Assembly (NCBI RefSeq): GCF_013041805.1
Contig: NZ_JABDRI010000015.1
Coordinates: forward strand, 1 to 64,000
DNA: 64,000 nt
Reading direction: 5' to 3'
From: Lutibacter sp.
GTDB taxonomy: Bacteria > Bacteroidota > Bacteroidia > Flavobacteriales > Flavobacteriaceae
Positions 55,462-63,299 of this stretch are shown piece by piece (within the stretch, counting starts at the first letter, position 1; the number at the start of each line of letters is the position of its first letter). The notes under the pieces were generated by a model that did not search any database, had not been told where the DNA came from, and saw only the letters and a list, made by a program, of their open reading frames with translations. The translations under genes were made by a program, and so were the position numbers.

Positions 55462-57090
55462 TTATACTTGAATAACACCTAAGTTAAATTGCTTTTCAAT
55501 AGGAGCCTGGTTCGCAGCTTCAATTCCCATACTTATCCATTTTCGAGTATCTAACGGATTAATTACAGCATCAGTCCAAATGCGAGCTGCAGCGTAATAA
55601 GGAGATGTTTGCTCATCATAACGTTGTTGAATTGATTCTAAAATTTCTTGCTCTTTTTCTGAAGTAATTTTTTCACCTTTCTTTTTTAATGAAGCTGTTT
55701 CAATTTGCAATAATACTTTTGCTGCTTGTTCACCACCCATAACTGCTAGGCGAGCAGATGGCCATGCAACAATTAGTCTTGGATCATAGGCCTTTCCACA
55801 CATAGCATAATTTCCGGCTCCATATGAATTACCAATTATAATTGTAAATTTTGGTACCACTGAATTACTTACAGCATTGACCATTTTAGCACCGTCTTTT
55901 ATAATTCCACCGTGCTCACTTTTACTTCCAACCATAAATCCAGTTACATCTTGTAAAAATACCAGCGGAATCTTTTTTTGATTGCAATTAGCTATAAATC
56001 GGGTTGCTTTATCTGCAGAATCTGAATAAATCACACCTCCAAATTGCATTTCTTTTTTTGCATTTTTTACAACTTTACGCTGATTAGCAACAATACCAAC
56101 TGCCCAACCATCTATTCTGGCGTAACCGCAGATAATTGTTTTACCATAATCTTCTTTATATTCTTCAATTTCAGAATTATCTACAATACGTTTTATGATT
56201 TCGTGCATATCATATTGCTCACTTCTTGATGATGGTAAAATTCCAAAAATTCCCTCTGGATTTTCTATAGGATTTTTAGCAATCGCTCGGTTAAAACCTG
56301 CTTTATCAAAATCACCAATTTTATCAACTATATTTTTTATTTTATTTAAAGCGTCATAATCATCTTTGGCTTTATAATCAGTAACTCCGCTTATTTCGCA
56401 ATGTGTTGTTGCTCCTCCTAAAGTTTCATTATCGATGCTTTCACCAATGGCAGCTTTTACTAAATAACTTCCAGCTAAAAAAATACTTCCAGTTTTATCT
56501 ACAATCATTGCCTCATCACTCATAATTGGTAAATAAGCGCCTCCTGCAACACAGCTTCCCATAACGGCAGCAATTTGAGTAATTCCCATACTACTCATAA
56601 TTGCATTATTTCTAAATATACGTCCAAAATGCTCTTTGTCAGGAAAAATTTCATCTTGCATTGGTAAATACACACCAGCACTATCTACCAAATAAATAAT
56701 AGGTAATTTGTTTTCTATTGCAATTTCCTGGGCACGTAAATTCTTCTTTCCTGTAATTGGAAACCAAGCACCCGCTTTTACAGTTGCATCATTGGCTACA
56801 ACAATGCATTGCTTTCCTTTAATATATCCAATTTTCACCACAACTCCTCCAGAAGGACAACCTCCGTGCTCTTTATACATATCTTCACCGGCGAATGCTC
56901 CAATTTCTAAAGTATCACTGTTTTTGTCTAACAGATTTTCGATTCGTTCACGAGCTGTAAGTTTGCCTTTTAATTTATGTTTCTCAATCGCTTTATCACC
57001 CCCACCTTTATAAACTTTTAATAGCTTTTTTTTAAGTTCTGATAATTGAAGTTTATTAAAATCTTCATTTTTATTGAAGTTGATATCCAT
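55462..57090 (-). CDS. Acyl-CoA carboxylase beta subunit, methylcrotonyl-CoA carboxylase-like
   Basis: This 542-residue carboxyltransferase moves the carboxyl group from biotin to an acyl-CoA. The motifs QDVTGFMVGSKSEHGGIIKDGAKM and GNSYGAGNYAMCGKAYDPR (each within a longer conserved block), and GSCVAGGAYLPIM, fit the methylcrotonyl- or geranyl-CoA carboxylase type better than propionyl-CoA carboxylase. That places it in leucine degradation, though the substrate is inferred. The biotin carboxylase (alpha) subunit is not next to it; yebC follows and the FMN reductase operon is divergent. Confidence 0.88.
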   Translation of the reverse strand: MDINFNKNEDFNKLQLSELKKKLLKVYKGGGDKAIEKHKLKGKLTARERIENLLDKNSDTLEIGAFAGEDMYKEHGGCPSGGVVVKIGYIKGKQCIVVANDATVKAGAWFPITGKKNLRAQEIAIENKLPIIYLVDSAGVYLPMQDEIFPDKEHFGRIFRNNAIMSSMGITQIAAVMGSCVAGGAYLPIMSDEAMIVDKTGSIFLAGSYLVKAAIGESIDNETLGGATTHCEISGVTDYKAKDDYDALNKIKNIVDKIGDFDKAGFNRAIAKNPIENPEGIFGILPSSRSEQYDMHEIIKRIVDNSEIEEYKEDYGKTIICGYARIDGWAVGIVANQRKVVKNAKKEMQFGGVIYSDSADKATRFIANCNQKKIPLVFLQDVTGFMVGSKSEHGGIIKDGAKMVNAVSNSVVPKFTIIIGNSYGAGNYAMCGKAYDPRLIVAWPSARLAVMGGEQAAKVLLQIETASLKKKGEKITSEKEQEILESIQQRYDEQTSPYYAAARIWTDAVINPLDTRKWISMGIEAANQAPIEKQFNLGVIQV

Positions 57091-57148
57091 TGGTTTCTAT
57101 AATTTTAATAGCTGCTAAAGTACAAAATGAATGTTAATTTTCATCTTA

Positions 57149-57181
57149 TATTTACCTAGAAAATAAATACCCGGGTAAATA
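57149..57181. promoter_or_regulatory. Candidate MarR operator between divergent genes
   Basis: A perfect palindrome TACCCGGGTA (57168-57177) sits within a larger inverted repeat TATTTACC (57149-57156) / GGTAAATA (57174-57181). It overlaps the place where the -33 element of the FMN reductase-marR-pirin operon should be. Autoregulation by the MarR protein of that operon is inferred. Confidence 0.5.
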
Positions 57182-57195
57182 TAAAATATTTTTAT

Positions 57196-57203
57196 TATAT
57201 TTG
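57196..57203 (+). promoter_or_regulatory. -7 element of the FMN reductase-marR-pirin operon
   Basis: TATATTTG matches TAnnTTTG exactly, 19 bases before the ATG at 57223. The palindrome TACCCGGGTA ends 18 bases upstream of it. Confidence 0.65.
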
Positions 57204-57222
57204 CAATCTAAAAATAAACAGA

Positions 57223-57756
57223 ATGGACAAAAAAATTATTACAATTGGAGCAAGTACAAGTAAAAATTCAATAAACAAAGTATTGGCAGAATATACCGGC
57301 GGACTAATAAACGGTGCAGAAATTATAAATGTAGATTTAAATAATTATGAAATGCCTTTATTTTCTTTAGATGTTGAAGCTGAAAATGGTTTTCCAAAGG
57401 GGGCAATTCAATTGAATGAGCTGTTAGATGAAGCAAATGGTTTTATAATTTCTTTTGCAGAGCATAATGGAGCATATTCAGCAGCTTTTAAGAATGCGTT
57501 TGATTGGTTATCTAGAATTGATGGTAAAGTTTGGAGAGATAAACCAATGTTATTATTAGCGACATCTCCAGGTGAACGCGGTGGACAAACAGTTTTAGAT
57601 ATTGCTTTAGGAAGATTTCCATTTAATGGTGGAAAAATTGTAGGGAGTATGTCATTTCCTTCGTTCTTTGAAAATTTCAAGAATGGAGAAATAGTTAATG
57701 AACCTCTAAAATCTGATTTGTTAGAGCGAGTAAAAGATTTTCAACAAGCAATCTAA
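57223..57756 (+). CDS. NADPH-dependent FMN reductase family protein
   Basis: This 177-residue flavodoxin-like oxidoreductase has the phosphate-binding start KIITIGASTSKNSINKVLAEY and the motifs FSLDVEAENGFP and FAEHNGAYSAAFKNAFDW of the NADPH_FMN_red family (quinone or azo-type reductases). It is the first gene of an operon with marR and pirin (2-base gap, then a 4-base overlap). This set resembles electrophile- or quinone-stress operons, so detoxification of quinones is a reasonable guess. Confidence 0.88.
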   Translation: MDKKIITIGASTSKNSINKVLAEYTGGLINGAEIINVDLNNYEMPLFSLDVEAENGFPKGAIQLNELLDEANGFIISFAEHNGAYSAAFKNAFDWLSRIDGKVWRDKPMLLLATSPGERGGQTVLDIALGRFPFNGGKIVGSMSFPSFFENFKNGEIVNEPLKSDLLERVKDFQQAI

Positions 57757-57758
57757 GG

Positions 57759-58202
57759 ATGGCTGAGTTTTCACAAGAAATTAATTCTACGTTTCCCAAT
57801 GAGCGTGTAAAAGCTTTATTGAATGTAAAGTTTACAGCCAATTATTTAGATACTGTTGGTTCAAAAATTTTGAAACCGTTTAACATTTCAGAACAGCAAT
57901 ATAACATACTTAGAATTTTACGAGGAGCAAAAGGTTCAATTTCAGTAACTACCGTTAAAGAAAGAATGGTTCAAAAATCACCTAATTCTACACGATTAAT
58001 GGATAAATTATGTGATAAGGGTCTAATTGGGCGTGTAAGATGTGAAAATGATAGGCGTGTTGTTTATATAGAAATTACTAAAAAAGGATTGACTCTATTG
58101 GATGAAATAAAAATAGATGATTTCTATGATTATTCGCATTCTCTATCTGAAAGTGAAGCTAAGCTGTTAAACGAATTACTTGATAAAATAAGAGAAAAAT
58201 GA
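57759..58202 (+). CDS. MarR family transcriptional regulator
   Basis: This 147-residue winged helix-turn-helix protein has the MarR core FNISEQQYNILRILRGAKG, VKERMVQKSPNSTRLMDKL and the wing RCENDRRVVYIEITKKG. It lies within the operon it probably represses, and the candidate operator overlaps the promoter. There is no Cys in the N-terminal helix. One Cys in DKLCDKG lies next to the recognition helix and one in the wing, either of which could sense electrophiles. Confidence 0.92.
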   Translation: MAEFSQEINSTFPNERVKALLNVKFTANYLDTVGSKILKPFNISEQQYNILRILRGAKGSISVTTVKERMVQKSPNSTRLMDKLCDKGLIGRVRCENDRRVVYIEITKKGLTLLDEIKIDDFYDYSHSLSESEAKLLNELLDKIREK

Positions 58203-58921
58203 AACATAAAATATATAAAGCAAATGAAAGAGGAACAGCTGACCACGGTTGGTTAAAAGCAAATTTTTCGTTTAGTTTTGCGCATTATTATAATCCGGAA
58301 AATATAAATTTTGGAGCCCTGAGGGTTTTAAATGATGATATCATTACTGGAGGTATGGGTTTTGGAACTCATCCTCATGATAATATGGAAATAATTTCAA
58401 TTCCGTTAAAAGGTGCTTTAAAACATAGGGATTCTATGAGTAATACTTGGATTCCTTTGCATACTGGAGAGGTTCAAGTAATGTCTGCAGGAACAGGGAT
58501 ACAACATTCTGAAATGAATAATCATCCGGCAGAAGAGGTGAATTTATTTCAAATTTGGATAATGCCAAAAGAGTATAATATAGCCCCTAGATATGACCAA
58601 AAAACTTTTGAAGTTAGTCAGCGATTAAACAAGTTACAAACTTTAGTTTCTTCAATTGAAAATCCTGTAGAAGGTTCTTTAACAATTAATCAGAACGCAA
58701 AAATATCACGGATAGATTTAGATGAAAATACAACTTTTAATTACCAATTAATGACTGAAACTAATGGTGTTTATGTAATGGTTATAAATGGTGAACTTTC
58801 AATTAATAATATACAATTAGAGAAAAGAGATGCAATTGGAATCGAGCAAACAAATCTTTTTCAAATTAGCAGTACTAAAAAATCAGAGGTGCTTTTTATA
58901 GAAGTTCCAATGAAATTTTAA
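58199..58921 (+). CDS. Pirin family protein
   Basis: This 240-residue bicupin has the pirin metal-binding pattern in THPHDNMEIISIPLKGAL and TGIQHSEMN. Bacterial pirins such as YhhW can act as quercetinases on flavonoids, which fits the quinone-reductase neighbour. Its start overlaps the marR stop by 4 bases (ATGA), so translation is coupled. The substrate is not known. Confidence 0.92.
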   Translation: MKHKIYKANERGTADHGWLKANFSFSFAHYYNPENINFGALRVLNDDIITGGMGFGTHPHDNMEIISIPLKGALKHRDSMSNTWIPLHTGEVQVMSAGTGIQHSEMNNHPAEEVNLFQIWIMPKEYNIAPRYDQKTFEVSQRLNKLQTLVSSIENPVEGSLTINQNAKISRIDLDENTTFNYQLMTETNGVYVMVINGELSINNIQLEKRDAIGIEQTNLFQISSTKKSEVLFIEVPMKF

Positions 58922-58924
58922 GCA

Positions 58925-60163
58925 CTATTTATTCAAAATTTTCATCATTTCTATTGCAGCCACGCGCGCCTTTTCCTTAACAAAGTCTCGTGGCGTTTCA
59001 TCACCAATTTCATACGTAATTGCAGTAGCTTTAAAATAGCTTAAAAACCATCCTTTAGAAACGGGCTGTGTGCTATCATCTCTTATTTCATTTGGTGTGT
59101 AATTTGGAAAAGTAGCGTCAATTTTGCTAAACCAGTCATCATAAAAATTTGGGATCGTAGTTCCTTCAAGTGTATGACTAGTATAATATAAATCTTCTTG
59201 TGTTGAGTGAAAATCGATACCTAAAACAACTTTTCCTTTAGATTTTTTTGACGCTTTTACTATAGTCTTTGTAACTGCTTTAACCTCGGGTTGTCTATAA
59301 TTACCCCAATCTCTGTTTAAATCAATTCCATTAGCATTGTGCCTCCAATGCCCAAGATCAACACCATCTGGATTTACAATTGGAAATACTAAAAGTCTAT
59401 ATTTTGAGAAAAATGATTTAGAAAGTTCACTGTCTTGAAGTAACGTCTCTAAAAAACTTTGAAATGCCATAAAGCCTGTAACTTCTGGAGGATGTTGTCT
59501 AGAAAGTAATACAACGATATCTTTACTTTCAGCATCTCCAATATAAATGTCTAACATTGGCAAATCTCTTCCTTGAACCGATTTACCAATAGCCTTATAA
59601 TGAATAAAATTTGTATTTGCTTCAATTATTTTTGAATACCAATTTTTAGTGTCTGTTGAGGTAATAATTTCTTGAGCAGCAACAGTTAGAGGTTCTTTTG
59701 AAAGTTGTAGCTTAATGGTATAAACAGAATCAATCAGAATTATATTTTCAGCACTTAATGGAGCCCAATCAGAATTAGTGGTTTTAATTTTCGGAATATA
59801 TCTATGCTCATAATCTTTTGGATATTTAAACTGAACATAGGTTGTTTTAGGATTTTTTGACCAAATTTTAAAGGCATAATGAGCGCTATTATTAATTGGA
59901 GCATTTTCAGGATAGATGGAAACTGAGATTATAGTATCATTTATTTCTTCAGCATTATTTAATCTCGCAGCATCAAAATTGTTCGATAACTGAACTCCGA
60001 TATTTTCAAGATTGAATATTTTTTTTTCTTGAAGAAATATCTTTTTATTTGAAGTATCAAAAGGTTTTTCAGCAATAACCGGTTTTACAATGCTGCAACT
60101 CGATATTAGAATAGTAAAAAATAGAAAAGAAAATATTTTTAAATGTAAGTTCGAAATGTTCAT
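58925..60163 (-). CDS. M14 family zinc carboxypeptidase-like lipoprotein
   Basis: This 412-residue lipoprotein (Cys23 in LISSC) has an N-terminal beta domain (about 50-170) and an M14 peptidase domain. The zinc ligands are His224 and Glu227 in RQHPPEVTG and His319 in IDFHSTQED, and the catalytic Glu is in TYEIGDETPR. The motif NPDGVDLGHWRHNANGIDLNRDW is typical. The arrangement resembles cytosolic carboxypeptidase-like bacterial M14 proteins. It is convergent with the pirin gene, with only 3 bases between them. Confidence 0.9.
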   Translation of the reverse strand: MNISNLHLKIFSFLFFTILISSCSIVKPVIAEKPFDTSNKKIFLQEKKIFNLENIGVQLSNNFDAARLNNAEEINDTIISVSIYPENAPINNSAHYAFKIWSKNPKTTYVQFKYPKDYEHRYIPKIKTTNSDWAPLSAENIILIDSVYTIKLQLSKEPLTVAAQEIITSTDTKNWYSKIIEANTNFIHYKAIGKSVQGRDLPMLDIYIGDAESKDIVVLLSRQHPPEVTGFMAFQSFLETLLQDSELSKSFFSKYRLLVFPIVNPDGVDLGHWRHNANGIDLNRDWGNYRQPEVKAVTKTIVKASKKSKGKVVLGIDFHSTQEDLYYTSHTLEGTTIPNFYDDWFSKIDATFPNYTPNEIRDDSTQPVSKGWFLSYFKATAITYEIGDETPRDFVKEKARVAAIEMMKILNK

Positions 60164-60400
60164 TTTTTAATGATATATAAAATTGAAAGTTATGCAATAT
60201 TATTAAATTTAATTTTAAAATATGTGATAATCTTACGTTAAGTATTCGTATTTAAAATTACTCGTAACAAACAGGTTTGGCGAACTCAATAATAGTTCTG
60301 ATAGTTTTTTAAGATAGATGTATATATACTATTTCGCATAAATTTACGATATTTGCCTACTACTTAATTTTTAAAAGTAAAACATTAAAACACACATAAA

Positions 60401-60577
60401 ATGAATAAAAATACTGTATTGGCTTGGGCAACAGCAATTATGATAATAGTTGGATTAGCATTGATAGCTCTTGGAGCATTTAGATATGATGATGTTGCAG
60501 GATGGGGTTTTGCATCAGTTGGGATTGGTTTTTTTGCTATCGCTTGGGTATTTAATGCTTTGAAAGGTAGAGTATAA
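60401..60577 (+). CDS. Small membrane protein, CAL67264-like family
   Basis: This 58-residue protein runs from the ATG at 60401 (MNKNTVLAWATAIMIIVGLA) to TAA at 60577. It has two hydrophobic helices (about 8-27 and 36-53) split by the polar turn RYDDVAG. It resembles the small flavobacterial membrane proteins annotated as the CAL67264 family, whose function is unknown. It lies 40 bases before ettA on the same strand. Such proteins are easily missed because of size. Confidence 0.8.
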   Translation: MNKNTVLAWATAIMIIVGLALIALGAFRYDDVAGWGFASVGIGFFAIAWVFNALKGRV

Positions 60578-60617
60578 TTCTATAATTGAACAATATTAAT
60601 AATTTATATAGTAGACT

Positions 60618-62309
60618 ATGGCTGAAGATAAGAAAGTTATTTTTTCTATGTCTGGTGTAAGTAAAACTTACCAAGGGGCAAATAAACAAGTTTTAAAAAA
60701 TATTTATTTAAGCTTTTTTTATGGAGCTAAAATTGGGATTTTAGGTTTAAATGGTTCAGGGAAATCAACTTTGTTGAAAATTATTTCTGGACTCGAAAAA
60801 AGTTATCAAGGTGATGTTGTATTCTCTCCAGGTTATTCAGTAGGTTATTTATCTCAAGAACCTCAATTAGATGATTCAAAAACCGTTTTGGATATTGTAA
60901 AGGAAGGTGTTGCTGAAACAGTTGCAATTTTAGATGAGTACAATAAGATAAATGATATGTTCGGCTTGGAAGAAGTATATTCTGATGCTGATAAAATGGA
61001 TAAGTTAATGGCACAACAAGCTGTGCTTCAAGATAAAATTGATGCAGCTAATGCTTGGGAATTAGATACTAAATTGGAGATAGCTATGGATGCTTTGCGA
61101 ACTCCTGAAGGAGATACTCCAATTAAAAACTTGTCGGGAGGTGAGAGAAGGAGAGTTGCACTATGCAGATTATTATTGCAAGAACCAGATGTACTATTGC
61201 TAGATGAGCCAACAAACCATTTAGATGCGGAGTCCGTACATTGGTTAGAGCATCATTTACAGCAATATAAGGGAACTGTTATTGCAGTTACGCATGATAG
61301 ATACTTTTTAGATAATGTTGCTGGATGGATTCTTGAACTGGATCGAGGAGAAGGCATTCCTTGGAAGGGGAATTATTCTTCTTGGTTAGATCAAAAATCG
61401 AAGCGATTAGCATTAGAATCAAAAACAGCTTCTAAACGTCAAAAGACATTAGAGCGTGAGCTAGAATAGGTGAGAATGGCACCAAAAGGACGTCATGCAA
61501 AATCTAAAGCTCGTTTGGCTAACTATGATAAATTAATGAATCAAGATCAGAATAAGTTAGATGAAAAATTAGAAATCTATATTCCAAACGGTCCACGTTT
61601 AGGAACAAATGTCATTGAATCAGTTGGTGTATCAAAAGCTTATGGAGATAAATTGCTGTATGAAAATTTAAATTTTAATTTACCACAAGCAGGAATTGTT
61701 GGTATTATTGGTCCAAACGGAGCCGGTAAAACTACAATTTTTAGAATGATAATGGGTGAAGAAACTCCAGATAAGGGAGAATTTAAGGTTGGAGATACTG
61801 CTAAAATTGCCTATGTAGATCAAAGCCATTCAAATATTGATCCAGAAAAAACGATTTGGCAAAATTTTGCTGATGAACAAGAATTAATTTTAATGGGAGG
61901 CAAACAAGTAAACTCAAGAGCTTATTTAAGTCGTTTTAATTTTTCAGGTAGCGAACAAAATAAAAAAGTAAGTGCACTTTCTGGGGGAGAACGAAATAGA
62001 TTACATTTAGCCATGACGTTAAGAGAGGAAGGAAATGTATTGTTGTTAGATGAGCCAACAAACGATTTGGATGTTAATACGCTAAGGGCTTTAGAGGAAG
62101 GTTTAGAAAATTTTGCAGGTTGTGCTGTTGTAATTAGTCATGACCGTTGGTTTTTAGATAGAATTTGTACGCATATTTTAGCTTTTGAAGGAGATTCTCA
62201 AGTTTATTTCTTTGAAGGTTCATTCTCAGATTACGAAGAAAATAAAAAAGCTAGGCTTGGTGGAGATTTAATGCCAAAACGGATTAAGTATAAAAAGTTA
62301 GTTAGATAA
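60618..62309 (+). pseudogene. ettA: ABC-F energy-dependent translational throttle EttA, split by an in-frame amber codon
   Basis: The whole frame encodes a complete EttA (563 codons with the stop counted as one residue). EttA binds the ribosomal E site and gates the first elongation step by ATP level. The first ABC domain has [24 protein letters not shown] and [11 protein letters not shown]. The second has GPNGAGKTT, LSGGERNRLHLAM and [11 protein letters not shown]. At 61467-61469 a TAG replaces the Trp codon of the linker motif ELE-W-VRMAPKGR. Everything after it stays in frame and conserved, so the change is a single G-to-A. It may be a real nonsense mutation, a sequence error, or a split gene with reinitiation at the GTG or ATG just behind the stop. 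Confidence 0.88.
61467..61469 (+). other. ettA: In-frame TAG at a conserved Trp position of ettA
   Basis: The context is GAA TAG GTG AGA ATG GCA. A TGG here would restore the EttA linker motif ELEWVRMAPKG. TAG is an ordinary stop elsewhere in the window (rpsS, rplD, rplX, carA), so codon reassignment is excluded. GTG directly follows and ATG comes two codons later. Confidence 0.9.
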
Positions 62310-62314
62310 TTAAT

Positions 62315-62347
62315 AAAAGCTTAGATATTTTTCTAAGCTTTTTTTAT
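62315..62347. terminator. Terminator between ettA and the convergent DUF6122 gene
   Basis: AAAAGCTTAGA/TCTAAGCTTTT with a 6-base loop is followed by a T run on the plus strand. It serves ettA and may also serve the convergent gene. Confidence 0.85.
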
Positions 62348-62658
62348 ATCCATAAACAGTCAATTGCATCTGTGAGCATATGAAATAATAGTCCAATAGC
62401 TATTATTCTTGTTTTGAATGGAACAAGTAATATTAAATAAACCCCAATAGCGTAATAACTGTGAAGAGGATGATAATTTATACTACATCTTGTAGCATCA
62501 AAAATAGGATTTGCAATTAAATGATCTACATCAACAAGCATTGTTAGTATAAAAATAAACCAAACTTTTATCCATTGCTCGTTGAAAAACAAATAAGCAA
62601 GGACGCCCGGAGCTAAAAAATGCATTCCATAGTGTGATATAAACCTTAGAATTTCCAC
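62344..62658 (-). CDS. DUF6122-like small membrane protein
   Basis: This 104-residue protein has three hydrophobic segments and many His/Asp residues (MLVDVDHLIANP, YHPLHSYYAIG, FHMLTDAIDCLWI). This pattern resembles DUF6122 and other LexA-binding/YdjM-like metal-dependent membrane hydrolases. The conserved HxxxD placements suggest a metal site in the membrane. It lies 2 bases after the WbqC gene. Its function is unknown. Confidence 0.75.
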   Translation of the reverse strand: MEILRFISHYGMHFLAPGVLAYLFFNEQWIKVWFIFILTMLVDVDHLIANPIFDATRCSINYHPLHSYYAIGVYLILLVPFKTRIIAIGLLFHMLTDAIDCLWI

Positions 62659-62660
62659 AA

Positions 62661-63275
62661 TTAATAATTAATAGTTTGATTTTCTAAATAGTTCAAGGCA
62701 TTTGGCCCTTCCATAAATAGTAAGTCTAAAATACTCAAGTTACTAAGAAATCCTTTGTTTTGTTGAAAACCTTGTATGTACCTTTCTAATATAAATTGAT
62801 CTTTAATTTTTGCAGTTGCGAGTATTCTTGCATCCAACATTTTGGGTTCTTTTTGATATTCTGAAGTAATTCTAAATGGAGTTTGGAGTTGTAAAGCATC
62901 CATAATTAATTCATGGCACTTTAAATTTAAGTCTAATAAAAATGTAAATCTTTTTTCAAAAACTAGCTTCAATTCATCTATATAAAATTCAAAAAAGGGA
63001 GAAGAATTATATGCTGTTTGTAGTGTTTTAAGATGTAGTTTATTCCAATCGTATTTATAGTCAATTTTTACATCTTTTGTTTTTTCTTTGATTCCTTTAG
63101 CGTGCTGAATGGGAACATTTAGTAAATGTTTACCATCGGCCGTGTAAATATAACAACGATTTCTATAGGTTTGCTTTTGAAAATTATCTTCTACTTCAAA
63201 AATAATTTCCTTTGCATTAGCTATTTCAACATATTGACAAATTGGAGGAAAATATGTTGGTTGAAGTAATACCAT
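62661..63275 (-). CDS. WbqC family protein
   Basis: This 204-residue protein has the WbqC opening LLQPTYFPPICQYVEIANAK (4-23). It also has the motif NRCYIYTADGKHLLNVPIQH and the pairs of aromatic residues typical of the family. WbqC-like proteins occur near polysaccharide or lipopolysaccharide genes but also alone, and their reaction is unknown. In flavobacteria it often lies next to lepB, as here (24-base gap). Confidence 0.88.
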   Translation of the reverse strand: MVLLQPTYFPPICQYVEIANAKEIIFEVEDNFQKQTYRNRCYIYTADGKHLLNVPIQHAKGIKEKTKDVKIDYKYDWNKLHLKTLQTAYNSSPFFEFYIDELKLVFEKRFTFLLDLNLKCHELIMDALQLQTPFRITSEYQKEPKMLDARILATAKIKDQFILERYIQGFQQNKGFLSNLSILDLLFMEGPNALNYLENQTINY

Positions 63276-63299
63276 AATTAAAAGCCCAATGTATAATTA

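Noticed and set aside
60301-60362. GTATATATAC palindrome and TACGATATTTG as operator and promoter of the small membrane protein gene
   Set aside because: The -7 does not fit TAnnTTTG and the palindrome is simple AT-rich alternation, so the support is too weak.
61467-61469. TAG decoded as an amino acid by a changed genetic code
   Set aside because: TAG is the normal final stop of rpsS, rplD, rplX, carA and the AIM24 gene in this same window.
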